A DNA stretch of 64,000 nt from Gaeumannomyces sp. JS-464. Taxonomy: Eukaryota; Ascomycota; Sordariomycetes; Magnaporthales; Magnaporthaceae. Positions within the stretch are counted from its first letter, which is position 1; the number at the start of each line of letters is the position of its first letter. The stretch covers positions 3,286,001-3,350,000 of the forward strand of contig NGZR01000001.1 of the NCBI GenBank assembly GCA_002197995.1. The letters run 5' to 3'. Below are positions 46,901 to 57,221 of this stretch, in pieces. The position numbers were made by a program, and so were the translations under genes. Under the pieces are notes generated by a model. That model was not told the DNA's origin and searched no databases. It saw nothing but the letters and a program-made list of their open reading frames with translations.

Positions 46901-47249
46901 TGGTAGCCATACGTGCATTTTTAGCCAATTAAAAAGGTTAATCCGACGTATTGTAAACCAGGCAAACGGGCTTAGTTTTATAGTTAACCACGGCATTAAA
47001 AACGGCAAGGTGGTCGCCTTTTAGCAAAAAACTCCGTCTTTTGGGAAAAGGGAAATACGTTACCGGAATGGCTATTGTTTATTAGGCCGGAATTACCACT
47101 ACTTTAAGGCACTTAACTGCTCGTACGATTGCTATGCCTCTTTTAACTATTATAATAAGCATATAAAATTAATTCGAAAGGAAGTTAATCAAATTGGTTG
47201 CAAAATCGATAAATGCATTTCGAGGTTTGAAAAAGGCGATTCCGAAAAT

Positions 47250-47545
47250 TATACCGGTTATTAGTTGGTTTATAATCCAAGCGTAAGCCGTTTGCTAAAT
47301 TACTTCGGGATTACCGTTAAAGGAAAATCCGGGAGTAAAAAACGTAATTTAAGCGAACTTATTGGTACGTTTAAATCGCTTAAAATTCCAACCGGAAAAA
47401 ATAGGCTGTGCGTTAAGGTTTGTAACGTCGAAAATTTTATATTCGTAATCGCGAAAAAAGTTTTTAACGACGAGGTTTCGGCTAAATCCGGAATTAGCAC
47501 AAATTTAAATCTTTTGGCCGTTAACAAAAAGCCGGATCGTTATTT
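47250..47545 (-). pseudogene. Gypsy-3 retropepsin-like protease remnant
   Basis: Minus-strand frame VNGQKI-ICANSGFSRNLVV, then NAQPIFSGWNFKRFKR. ANSG aligns with the D(T/S)G active site, with Asp changed to Asn by G-to-A. Assignment rests on position between gag and RT and on this motif. The plus-strand open frame at 47265-47555 is its antisense. Confidence 0.5.
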
Positions 47546-47559
47546 TAGCATATAAATAT

Positions 47560-50270
47560 CCGCCTAAAAAAATTGCCTCGGCGTTAACCTTAATGGTTTC
47601 CCTTACAACGTTAATTTTTTTAAACACGTAAAAAGTATAATTCTCGTTTATTTAATAAATAGGTTCGCTAAAATAAACCGTAAAATAAGCGAAAAGCAAA
47701 TTGCGAAAGGGTATAACGATACCGCAACGCTTGCAAATTTGTAAATCGGCTTAGCGATTATTAATAGCATAAATGTCGTTTATATCGATTAAAAAAGCTT
47801 CGCTAGCATCGTCGTTATCGTTAACATCGTTATAAACGCTTGGAAAATCCTTTGCATTTGCGTTACCGTCGTCGACGTTATAAATGCGGTTTCGCTAGCG
47901 GTTATCGCGGTTTTTATCGCGGCGATCACCGTACTTATTAGCTCGCTTATAATCGTTTTTGCGACTATTACAAACCTTATACCCGTTACGCTTATTACAA
48001 GGTTTATAATCGTCGCGAGGCTTATAGCCGCGATTTCGATCATTTCGGCGGTAGTTTTTATAGGATCCGTAACGGTGTAAGTTATACCGGTCACCTTAAT
48101 AAAAGTCGTAACGGTGCCGGTAACGGTTATTTCGGTACTTTTTATAAAAGTTACGATTTTCGCGATGTTTATATTTGCTAGCGTAGTCGTTATTATAACC
48201 CTTTTAATAAAGGTTATGCCTTTTGGCAATCGCATTAGGATAGTGCTTTTTGGCGATAGTAATAAAAACAAGGTTATTTTCTTTAATAAAGCGTAAATAT
48301 TTAGCGCGAATTTCCGTAAGCTTAGGAGCTCGCAGCCTCGTTTAAATGCTTAAATTTAAACGGTTCCAAATTTAAATTATAATACCGTACCAGTTGCTAT
48401 TTTGGGTAATGCCTATGCCTTTAGCGTAACGGAGCATTTTAAATACAAACTAGTGCAAAGCAAACTCGTTTACAGCCAAATTACGAAGGTTAAAAGTCGC
48501 TTCGGTAAAAAGCTTAATAGCTTTGCCAACATTTAGGGCGAACTGTCGCTCCAGGGCCGTAAAAACTGCCGTAAAACCTTAAGCTTTTAAAGCCGCACGC
48601 TTATCGCGGTTTAATTAGCTACTCCACCAAATAAATGCTAATCCTCCTAGTAAAGTTTAAAAAAGGTTAAAAAGCTAATAATCGACGTTTTAAACCGTGT
48701 TTAGGTTTTTAACGGAAAATGTTAATGCGCTTCGTAAACGAGTAAACGTTTGTAAAAATTATTAGCTTTAAATTAAAAAAAATGCTTTAATTTTTTGGAT
48801 TTTTTTTAATAAGAATCGAAAATGCTAATCATTTTTCGCTTAAAAAAAAAGCGATCTCTTTAAAGCTAAATCGACATATTAATATCGACGGTTTGTTAAC
48901 GCCGAACACGAATCGCCAAATCGTCGGCCTCTTTTTGGTTTTGTCGGCGACGGTTATCTTAATTGCGATTTTTGCGATCCGGAGCGTAAAGGTTGTTAAA
49001 ATTACAAGCTAAATCCTATCGAAGGGTGTTGGCAGCGCGTGGCCCGGAAAGGTTAATGCAGCTTTTAACGAGGTAGGTTTTCGACCTTTCCGGCTTTAAA
49101 AAGGTAAAGTCGGCCCGCATATTAACTTTCCTTAACGTATTAAGCGAACTAGGAATTTAGCGAGGCTCGGCTTTAATTTTCGCCAAAGTCCGAGTTAAAG
49201 TCGAAAATAGCTTGTAAATTACGGCCTCGATTAGCCGTGGCCGTACGGAAAGTCCGGTTATATTACGATCGGGCTTCTTATAGCGATTGGCCCTTATAGC
49301 AGGCCTGCTTATGTTAATCAAATCCTTAGCCTTAGGCTCGACGGCCGGCTGTTTACCTCGTCGGATTTCACCAAGCCGGTAATCAGCCTTACGCAAATCC
49401 GGTAAAAGCTAACGGGCACGATTGCCGCTAGCACTCGAGCTATAATAACGCTCGTATTTAAAACGCTTAAAATGCTCGCGGCTATTTTCGATATTGCCTA
49501 ATTTCGTTATAATATGTTTAAAAGTCCGAGTTTGCTCGTTTTAAATTTTTCGAAATTAGCGCTAGCTTTTTTAAAATTGGCGCTAGCTTTTTCGTAGTTC
49601 GTTAAACCGATCGAAAGCCCGATAAAATCGGTTATTTTGCTTTTGGATTTGTAATTCCATGCGGCGAATAAAGTCGCTATTAAATCCAGGCCTGGGACCT
49701 CCGTTTTGCCAGCAACGCGCTAGTATTCGTCATTCTCCGTCGAGGTTTAAAAAGCCGCCTCGCGATCCGGTTTGGAGGGTTATAAGCGCGTTAGTTAAGG
49801 TTAATAGCTAAAGTTGATCTTTTCCGAATGCGGATTGGAAACGGAAAAAAAGGCAAAGGTATAAGCAGCAGCGGGTGCCTTAGTTAGCATTTTAATGCTT
49901 TAAGCAAAAGGGAAAACTAATGCGCCAATTGGCCTAACGCGCTTAGCCCGTTCCATTTGCACACTATCGTTTGTGATAAATCGATAATGGCTTTATATAG
50001 TGCAAAGCTGCTGTTTTTAAATAAAAAGAACTTAGGCATTGCGCCGGGCATAAGCGCTTTATTGCCTTAATCTTAAAAGTAATCCTCGGGCGGATAAAGG
50101 TCCGCTATGGTGTTTTTTATGGCTGGGGTAATAGCGAAATGGCAGCCGAGTAGGTAGGTAAGTAAAAACAAAGGATTTAAGGTTTTCGCCCGCCTAAAGC
50201 CTAACGTAAAAAGGGATTTGGTATTTCGATCGCGTTTGGCTTAACGAAAGGGACGACGATTAACGGTTGG
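47560..50270 (-). pseudogene. Gypsy-3 gag region with Arg/Asn/Tyr-rich segment
   Basis: Minus strand. A low-complexity basic segment at 48270-47790 reads KYRNNRYRHRYDFY, RNDRNRGYKPRDDYKPCNKR and RDKNRDNR, followed by an acidic tail (DVNDNDDASEAF). Such segments fit a nucleic-acid-binding gag C-terminus. A further open piece at 49396-49157 starts MRKADYRLGEIRRGKQP. No classical CCHC knuckle is certain. The gag start is not located. Confidence 0.5.
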
Positions 50271-50275
50271 TAGGG

Positions 50276-50505
50276 CGTTCCTCGCGCAATAGCAGGTTGG
50301 AACGTAAAGATCGGCGTCGCCATAGCAAAGGCCGATTGCGGGATTAATTAGAGGGAGGATCCTCGCGCAATAGCAGGTCGGATTTTTTAAAGGAAGCGGT
50401 AATTAAAGCGTCCCGCGCGCAATAGCAGGTTGGGACGTAAATGCCGGCGTCGCTATAGCAAAGGCCGGGGAGGAAAAAATCATTGCGTAACAGTAGGTCG
50501 GATTT
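50276..50505 (-). ncRNA. Six-hairpin structured array in the Gypsy-3 leader
   Basis: Between primer-binding site and gag lie six hairpins in two modules about 133 bp apart. Four have a 17-base loop with AATAGCAGGT: stems CGTTCC/GGAACG (50276-50304), GGATCC/GGATTT (50357-50385), CGTCCC/GGGACG (50409-50437) and AAATCA/GGATTT (50477-50505). Two have a 15-base loop with ATAGCAAAG: TCGGC/GCCGA (50311-50335) and CCGGC/GCCGG (50444-50468). Stems differ but pairing is kept, while loops are conserved. Bases are given on the plus strand; the element's RNA would be the complement. Role unknown; packaging, dimerisation or translation control are possible. Confidence 0.6.
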
Positions 50506-50570
50506 TCGGGAAAATTAAAAAAGATGTGATACTCTCGCGATTATAGGCGTCGGTCGCTTAGGTTTTCCGA

Positions 50571-50580
50571 ATTGCTACCA
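50571..50580 (-). promoter_or_regulatory. Primer-binding site of Gypsy-3
   Basis: TGGTAGCAAT on the minus strand, 2 bases inside the 5' LTR. TGG is the complement of the tRNA CCA end, and TGGTAGC resembles the complement of an initiator-Met tRNA end; the isotype is an inference. Confidence 0.55.
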
Positions 50581-50582
50581 TT

Positions 50583-50808
50583 TATTAAGGCTGTTAGGCA
50601 GGCAAAGTAAACGTTAGCAGTCGAGTAGATTCTCTTTTTTTTTTGCAGAAGAGAGGGAGGCCCGGAAGGCCCGGCCTGCACAGAATTGGGATATCCCCAA
50701 TTTTGTAAGGGCCCGCTGGTGGGGCTCGTCCTTATCTAAGATAAGGGCTGCGGGTTTCCAAAAGCCCCGCACCTCCAGCTATCTACAAAGGCCTTGCTGG
50801 CCGTGACA
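50583..50808 (-). repeat. 5' LTR of Gypsy-3
   Basis: 226 bp. Contains CCTTATCTAAGATAAGG, a perfect palindrome, and AATTGGGATATCCCCAATT. Followed by CTCGG target duplication. Confidence 0.88.
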
Positions 50809-50813
50809 CTCGG

Positions 50814-52237
50814 CCGTTTTAAGGTTTTAGCCGTTTTGGTTTACTTTCGCGTCGGTGTTTAAGTTTTCGGGTTCGCGAAAAAGGTGGGTTTAATTTAAAA
50901 GCTTTTTCGCATCGTTTGTTAAGGTTATTCCTTTTTAAGCTTTGCAAAAAGCGGTGCCGCCACTTTTTTTCCGAACTCGTAAACCTAAAAATAACGCGTT
51001 ATTTACCTTCGTTATCGTATTTAAACTTTGTAATTTTAAGCATGCAAACGCTTCGAGGTTTCCAAAAATACAATTCGGTAGCTTTTTTATCGAACTGGTA
51101 TATAACGTACAACTTATTATATAGCTCGTTTAATTAAACGGTGGTTTAAAGCACAGCCTTTTTTATATTAGGCTTTTTTACGTTCGTTAAAAGTTAGTTA
51201 TTTGCCGGTTATTATCCCGTTAAAAGTAATTTATTTTAATATAGCCGGTTTAGCTATATTTAAAGCATTTCCCGTTTTTCGGGTTTTGCTTTTGCTTTTT
51301 TTGCTGCTTTTATTACTAGTAAGCGGTTGCCGTATTAAAGTTTATAAAGTTTAAATGCGTTTTGTAAACCGTTATAAATTATTATTTAGCTTTTTTTAAT
51401 TAGCTTTATTATTTTATGCTACATTTTTAAAACCATATCCCTTTTTTTTATATCATTTATATAATTTATCGCTAATACGGATTGCGTTTTTAACGTAGTT
51501 CGTAAAAAACTCCGGGCGATTTTGCTTTACGAGTTTATCTTTTACGTTTTCGCGCAATCTGTTGTAAAAGTGCAGCATTAACGTAGCATCGCTTTAATTA
51601 AGCTTAATGTTAATTCGTTAAAAGTTCGTTACGTATTTAGCTACGGCCTTTTATTATTTAAAGCTTAGCAAAAAAATTTCGGCGATTTGGGTTTTATCAA
51701 TTATTCCGAACACTTTTCCAACCTTTTTTTTTAAAGGTTTCGAAATTTGCGAAAATAATTTTAATGGTTTTTTTAGCTATTTTTATACCTTTTAAAATAA
51801 TCGTTTTAAATCGGTTAAAACCATTTTTTTATTTTACCGTTTAGCTTGGTAATAACGTAAGCAACCTTTTATTTTTTATTTACGAACTGCTATTTGTAAA
51901 ACTTAAAATAGCTTTTACATTCGGTAAAAAATGTTTTAAATTTGCCGTCCTTTTTTTCGTAAAGGTTTAAAAACGGGAATTTGTACGCTTTAACCGCGAT
52001 AAGCGTTTCGAAAAATAGCAATTTCGTAATAAATTGCTTTATTTCGGCCTAGCTTTTAGCGATTTCGTCCGCTATAAACTTAAAAAGGCTAGCCGTATTA
52101 ACGGCTTCGTTAAAGTTATACTTAATACCGTTAAAAGTAAAAACCGTGGTTTTTTCCTTTTTAAGCTTCTTATTACTGCTTGTTATAACTGTATTATCCT
52201 TTCCTTTTAGCGAAATATTAAATAGAATTCGTTAAAA
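50814..52237 (-). pseudogene. Gypsy-2r gag remnant
   Basis: Minus strand from just inside the 5' LTR: KTTVFTFNGIKYNFNEAVNT near 52140, then the same capsid and zinc-knuckle order as Gypsy-2f. Stop-laden. Interrupted at 50813 by Gypsy-3. Confidence 0.7.
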
Positions 52238-52677
52238 TGCTACAATTAAAGGTTTGCTTTTAAAGTAAGGCATTTCGGGAGTGGAAAAAACAGTATCGCT
52301 AATTTGGTTAACAAAAAACACGTAATTTAAAAGGCCAATTTAATTGCTTGCTTTAGGGGATGTTTAAAAGCTAATTTAGGTTAACTAATGCCAAAGCCTT
52401 AGTTAAAATTACCTAAAATAGTAGGAAATCCATCCTTTATATACACATTGCTTTCCTTAGTAGTTTTTTGGATTTGTTGCTTTGCCCGCAGATTTACAAA
52501 TCCTTTTGGATTTGTCGTTTTGCTTACAAATCCACAAATCCTTTTAGATTTGTCGCTCTGCTCACAAATCCACAAATCCCTTTGGTCACGTGGTTCCACG
52601 TGACCCAGTGCGGGGCAGGGGCAGGGCCTAAGGCCCTCCCGTCCTGCTGTCCTGGGGCCTGCATGCTGGTCGTAACA
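52238..52677 (-). repeat. 5' LTR of Gypsy-2r, RIP boundary inside
   Basis: 440 bp. The outer end (about 52560-52677) is GC-rich and unmutated, while the 3' LTR counterpart (35760-35877) is AT-rich. Three repeats with ATTTGT facing ACAAAT at about 52470-52580, and a TATA-like tract (reverse of CCTTTATATACACA) near 52435. Confidence 0.85.
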
Positions 52678-52929
52678 ATGCCGTCCGATCGCACTACTCC
52701 CACCCGCAGCGCTTACACCGCCCGGCGTTTATATACGCCCCATTGCCGATTGCCCGCTCACTAACAAGGAGCGCCGGAATACGGCCCGACCTCCGTGTGC
52801 CCTCGGGTTTAATTTGCTAGCCGCCGTATAGCAGCACTATAGCCTGGTGTAAATAGCTTAGGTAGCGCTGGCACGTCGTTTGCCCCTTGGGAGGCAGGGA
52901 CTGGTAGATCCCGACTTACCGGCGTTAAT

Positions 52930-52932
<3 letters not shown>
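52678..52932 (+). mobile_element. LINE-L 3' UTR, second piece
   Basis: GC-rich continuation of 35061-35475 after Gypsy-2r. About 80% similar by eye to the reverse complement of 59636-59890 (shared CTAACAAGGAGCGCCGGAAT and TTTAATTTGCTAGCCGCC). Ends in GTTAATATA then a CT microsatellite. Confidence 0.7.

Positions 52933-53012
<80 letters not shown>
52933..53012 (+). repeat. (CT)n microsatellite, 80 bp, at the LINE-L tail
   Basis: About 39 CT units with one interruption (CTCTTCTC near 52968), followed by a short (GTC)n. Placed exactly where the LINE 3' end finishes, so it may be the element's simple-repeat tail. Confidence 0.9.
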
Positions 53013-53014
<2 letters not shown>

Positions 53015-54089
53015 GTCGTCGTCGTCGTTGTTAAAAGGACGCCGGCGAACGCGGCCAAAACAGAGCCAAATAGTTTGTTAGAGCCCACATAGCGATTCCG
53101 GCTCATTTTGGTGGGACCAACACCAACAATGGCCGTGTTCCTTAGCGGCACCCTAACACCGGGTCCTACAGGAAAAAATTTCGGGGAAGGTGGTGCCGGA
53201 GATGGAGCTTGACAAAGAGAAAGGGTCGCGAGCAGCCTCCCTGCTGATAATATCCCAGATACCAGCACAGGTGGATCTCGCCAACCAGTGGAGGCCGTAT
53301 CGGGGCCCAGGAGCCCTGTGGGGCTAACGCGCATTGGTGACTGGTGCGGGTTTAGCCGCAGCGGCAAGGGTCGGCAGGGGCCGGACTCGAGGGTTCGTGT
53401 CGCCTGGCAGGTGCCTGCCGGGCTCACTGTCATTGCACCACTGGCCAGAGTTGGGAGGGAGCCTGCTCCCAGCCAATACCCAGTTCAGCTCAGGGGACCG
53501 AACAGCCGCACGCTAACGTAGCGCTTCGCGTCCCTATGGCACCTACAGTCACTGCCCCAAAAAAAAAAAAAACACCATTCTGACTCGGTCCCGAGCCATA
53601 CCCCCACGATTCCATTCCAGCATCTCCAAACAGGAAGGTCGCGCAAGAGAGTTCCCCACGCGTAAAGCCGATTGATGGAGATTACCAGCGTCGATTTGCC
53701 GCTAAATTAAGTCCCGGGGCCCGGAAATCTGGCCCTTTTTGGATGGCGGGCAGCCGACTTTGCCGAGCAGAGAGAATCGAGCTCTCAAGAACATTTACCC
53801 ATTAACGGTTCGACGAAAAGAAAAAATAACATCGAAAGATCGGAAGATGTTGAAGAATCAGGAGGCATATAGTCCGTATAAATGGTCCCAGGTGCCTGCC
53901 CCCGGTCGGTGCCAAGGTCCTCCAGAGTCGCCGCGGGAATAAAAAAAAGAGTCGCCGCGGGAATAAAAAAAAGAGCCACCACTACTGCAACAGGAGAGAA
54001 GGTCCCAGCAAGCAGCGCAAATTAACCGCCCCACCGGACTGGAAGCCTCGACCCACGCCCAGCCCGATAACTCCGCTACGACCGCTCTC
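53013..54089. other. GC-rich stretch without a supported gene
   Basis: No recognisable protein. It has an A-run near 53552 and a 24-bp unit repeated twice (53924-53947, 53948-53971; AGAGTCGCCGCGGGAAT plus A-run). It may be the 5' part of LINE-B, whose ORF1 becomes readable from about 54090. Confidence 0.4.
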
Positions 54090-54870
54090 AATTCATCCTG
54101 ACTGAAGTACAACGGCGGCAGGACGCCAAACGCAAAGTGCTGACCCTGGTGGCACTCTCGCTGGACAGTATCGTCGCCAGCTGCCAGAACGACCTGAAAG
54201 ATACAACAAAGGAAATAACAGAAATTTTCTCAACGTTCCAGACGACAACGGTATATGCAGGCCAATTAGCCCACTCATACTAGACAAAAGCCGACCCGAA
54301 CGGACGCGATGGCCCACAAGCACCCACGAGCTGGGCTGCAGCCGCGAGATCGGGGCCTAGCCAGCCCCAACCACAGAACAAGCAACCCATAAATCCCACC
54401 CCTATAACGAAACCGACCAAGGAGCTCAGAATCCTCGTCCGAATCCCGGAAGAACATCATGAGTGGGTAAAGAACCTCACCAACTACGCCCTTCGCGAAG
54501 CGACTGTAAGGCACCGGACCTAACACTCAACGACTCCCGGACATCCCACATAGCAAGTGGATTTGCCGTCCGCCCACGAAGCAAGGGGATACAGCAGAAG
54601 ATCCTAGCAAAGGAAAGGAACTCAGCCGCTGCCTCAGAGCCACCAAAATCGAACTACCCACGAAATGGTTCGATTATGTTGCCCCGAACTGCCCCGCCAA
54701 ACATACCAACATTCTAGGCGAACCGACAGATATCGCCACGGTCATCTACGATAAATGGTCGCACAAGCCGGCCTCCGACCCACTAGCGTTCGCAGATCAA
54801 AGCACGGGATCAACCCAGCGACTACCAAAGGATCATGGATCGGCTAATTCCTCTAAAAGGTGCCTCCATT
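54090..54870 (+). pseudogene. LINE-B ORF1 fragment (Tad1-like)
   Basis: Contains ELRILVRIPEEHHEWVKN at about 54420-54475, the same ILVRIPEE block as LINE-A, and in a shifted frame KIELPTKWFDYVAPN near 54650 and DIATVIYDKW near 54735. At least two frameshifts. GC-rich, little RIP. The end near 54860 is abrupt. Confidence 0.6.
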
Positions 54871-56318
54871 TCGCCTGTTTGGCGCGAGCGCCTATTCGTG
54901 ACTCATAGAGAAGCATCCGCCGCCAGTACGGCATAACCCAGGATGTCAGGGCAGCTGGAGTAGTGTAATAACCCTGCGGATTTTTTGAGGACGCCGTCTC
55001 CCACCCCACCCCTCTGTCCCCTCGCACGCGACTTATCCGAGCAGAACAGGCAGGCCAAGCGGAGCGAGTCGAGCAAGCGGGGGGATATGGAAGCCACGCC
55101 GCACGAAAGATCCCATCGAGGGCCTGTCAGATCTACAACGTGCCCACCAGGGTCACAAGAATGCGCCGGTGATCGTGTGGGCGTCCCCGCTGCCGTGCGT
55201 GTCGCACAGCAGAGAGAATGGAAGTCGAAGTTGGATCAATCACAAGCAGCGGCTCTTCAGTAATCGCACAGATACCCGGATCGATCTGCTTAAAGCAACC
55301 ACTCCTTTGCCTTTGCCCGGCACGTCTCGGACTTCGATGAGGTCCCTCATGGTGACGGTGACGAGGAGTCGACGTCAGGGGCTCGGCGCGTCCCGCGCGA
55401 AGAGCGCGGATAGGGTGAGGACGGAAAGAGAGGTGGATGAATAAGGCGCGGGTGTGGAAGCGAGAAGCTCTGGCGCACGCAGCTGTCAAGTGCGCTACGA
55501 CAAAGGAGAAGGCAGGAGGACGTTGCCCAGTGCTTGAGGTTCGGCTGCCGAGGGAACGAGCATGCAACTTGATGGCAGGTGGCGGTACAGGTGTTACAAA
55601 TGCGCCTAGGTGGCCGCGGACACGACTTAGGCCCACAGCGCAAAGCATTCACAGAACGCGATGGAGGACTGGTCGCAGAAATACCGCCGACGTGACGTTT
55701 CCCCTCGCGTGTTCATAGGCATGTTTTCCGCCGAGCAGGGTGGCGCGCGGAAATTTCCAGACCGCCACGTTCGTTCGAAACAGGAAAGTAGCAGGAGAGG
55801 GTGGTACCACAGGCCAGGCAACCATGCAATGCTACTTCGATGGTTCTTTTACAGGCAGGAATGCTGTATAGTATGTATGTGTGCTATAAATACTCTCGGC
55901 GCAAAAAAAGGGGCGCCCCCTTTTCTCTGCCCTGCTTTTTTCTCGCGTCTGCATCGCTCGGTACCGGGCCGCAGCCCCTGTGGAAGGTATCATTGACGGA
56001 CAAACGTGCATGGTAGTCGGACATGCCCGAAATTTCAGGTCTGGGCACTGTGTTACCTAGCCAAAAGCTCAATGACGTGTTTAGCACCCCGCCGATGTTG
56101 CAATGCCCCTGAAGCCCGTCGGCCAGATAGCCTCATGATCCTGATTTACGATTGACCGATGCGGGGAGCGGGGGAGCACGAGTCAAGGGCCTTGAAACGC
56201 GGAGAGAATATCCAGAAACGGCAGGTTCCAAAGTGGCTTCCACTGCCTCAAGGGGTTTCTTGCATCTTGTGTGCCTGATGAAGCCGGGCAATGTGCAGTT
56301 GCTGAGCATTCCGTCGCC
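54871..56318. other. GC-rich stretch without a supported gene
   Basis: Several open frames of 60-170 codons on both strands (longest 55133-55648 minus) but none has a recognisable domain or a convincing intron structure. RYRCYKC near 55580 hints at a zinc finger but no matching downstream ligands are in frame. Confidence 0.4.
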
Positions 56319-56325
56319 TATAAAG
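56319..56325 (+). promoter_or_regulatory. TATA box of the knottin-like gene
   Basis: TATAAAG 138 bp before the ATG at 56463, followed by a pyrimidine-rich stretch (CTCCTTCTCTTTTA) and a CA-rich leader, a normal fungal promoter layout. Confidence 0.5.
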
Positions 56326-56462
56326 GAAGACAAAGACCCTCAGCCTAGTCTCCTTCTCTTTTACCTCGGTCCTCATCAGCTCAGTCATTCACTTCCTTTC
56401 CCAGATCAACAACAAACCCCACCAGAACCATCCACATACCTGCCTCCAGCAGTCTTATCAAC

Positions 56463-56797
56463 ATGAAGGTCGCCGTCTTCTTCATGGCGCTTGTCTCCGC
56501 CATCGCCGCCCCCTCCAACCGTGAGTAGCTCCTGGGCTGTTCCGCCAGCCTCCATGCTGCTTCCAGCCAGCTCCGCATTGCTAACGACGGCTCTCAAACA
56601 TTGATAGCCCTGGAGGAGCGTCAGTGCCGCCCCAAGGGTGCTGTCTGCACCGATCGCGTGCAGTGCTGCAGCTTCTCCGTGAGTGAATCCCATTAGAGGC
56701 TGTCAACACCTTTTGCTTCACAGTAACAACAGCTAACATCAAAGCTTTGCAGTGCTTCCTGGGCGGCCTCCCGTCGGACCCTTCTCGCTGCGGCTAA
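56463..56797 (+). CDS. Small secreted cysteine-rich protein with knottin cysteine pattern, three exons
   Basis: Exons 56463-56520, 56608-56678 and 56753-56797; introns of 87 and 74 bp with GTGAGT donors, CTAAC branch-like sites (near 56581 and 56732) and TAG/CAG acceptors. The predicted product is 57 residues. Residues 1-16 (MKVAVFFMALVSAIAA) form a signal peptide, then a short pro-segment ends at LEER. The mature part of about 33 residues has six Cys spaced C-x6-C-x5-CC-x3-C-x11-C, the inhibitor-cystine-knot arrangement. It is probably exported and disulfide-stabilised. Fungal proteins of this form include effectors and protease inhibitors; I cannot assign a target. It lies in a transposon-rich island, is not RIPed, and all splice phases agree. 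Confidence 0.75.
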
Positions 56798-57221
56798 ATC
56801 CAGTCCGATACGTGGAGCAAGTCTCGGGCAACGGAGATGAGCGGATCGGTTGGGCTTCTTGTGTATGCGTCGGAGACCATTGTACGGATCCTAAACTAGC
56901 ATTGGCGGTTGGTCTGTTCTTATCAAAACAATGGGATTAGACTTGTGCATTTAGACGCCATATTCCCCTTTCCACGCCAAACCCTGGTTTTATGAGTACC
57001 TGAGCCACTGGGTGAGCATGCCGCCCGTTAAGCAACTTGGCAGAGACACGGCTTACACATGAGGGTGGGGGGGAGTGCGTCATGCTTCTCCCTTTCCAGC
57101 GCTCCACCGGTATGTAGGTCGCCGCGAAACAGGCGCAAAACCGGGTGGGCCCGAGGGCGAAGGCACAGTTCCGGGTGTGTCTGCATTGTTTGCCCTTGGG
57201 CGGAAGTAAGGATGAGACGAT
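56798..57221. other. Stretch without a supported gene
   Basis: 3' flank of the knottin-like gene; no recognisable coding content on either strand. Confidence 0.4.

Larger units (their letters stand above)
42641..50808 (-). mobile_element. Gypsy-3: chromodomain Gypsy retrotransposon, TSD CTCGG
   Basis: LTRs at 42641-42867 and 50583-50808 (226-227 bp), with a perfect CTCGG duplication at 42636-42640 and 50809-50813. On the minus strand the LTR starts TGTYACGGCC. Primer-binding site TGGTAGCAAT (50571-50580) begins 2 bp inside the 5' LTR. Order: leader with hairpin array, gag, protease, RT, RNase H, integrase, chromodomain. It is less RIPed than Gypsy-1 and Gypsy-2, with longer open stretches and a GC-rich LTR, so it is the youngest Gypsy here, yet it still has stops and active-site losses. 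Confidence 0.9.
35476..52677 (-). mobile_element. Gypsy-2r: full-length reverse Gypsy element with two nested insertions
   Basis: 5' LTR 52238-52677 and 3' LTR 35476-35877, flanked by ATGCC (52678-52682) and ATGCT (35471-35475), a 5-bp duplication differing by one C-to-T. Internal parts on the minus strand: gag 50814-52237, protease/RT/RNase H/integrase/chromodomain 42640-38690, then an antisense-coding 3' region. It hosts Gypsy-3 (42641-50808) and pogo F (35998-37860); removing them leaves about 7.2 kb. Its own target was the LINE-L 3' UTR. Confidence 0.85.

Noticed and set aside
47789..48271. 160-codon Ile/Thr-rich minus-strand frame
   Set aside because: Alternative frame of the Arg/Asn/Tyr-rich gag segment; its composition follows from the repeated codons.
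50283..50505. Possible CRISPR-like array
   Set aside because: The repeats are hairpins with variable stems and constant loops, inside a eukaryotic retroelement leader; no uniform spacers.
52858..53433. 191-codon minus-strand frame with an Arg-Glu run
   Set aside because: The run is the translated CT microsatellite; no other protein feature.
55560..55620. RYRCYKC as a possible zinc knuckle
   Set aside because: No His and Cys at knuckle spacing in frame; a stop follows at once.
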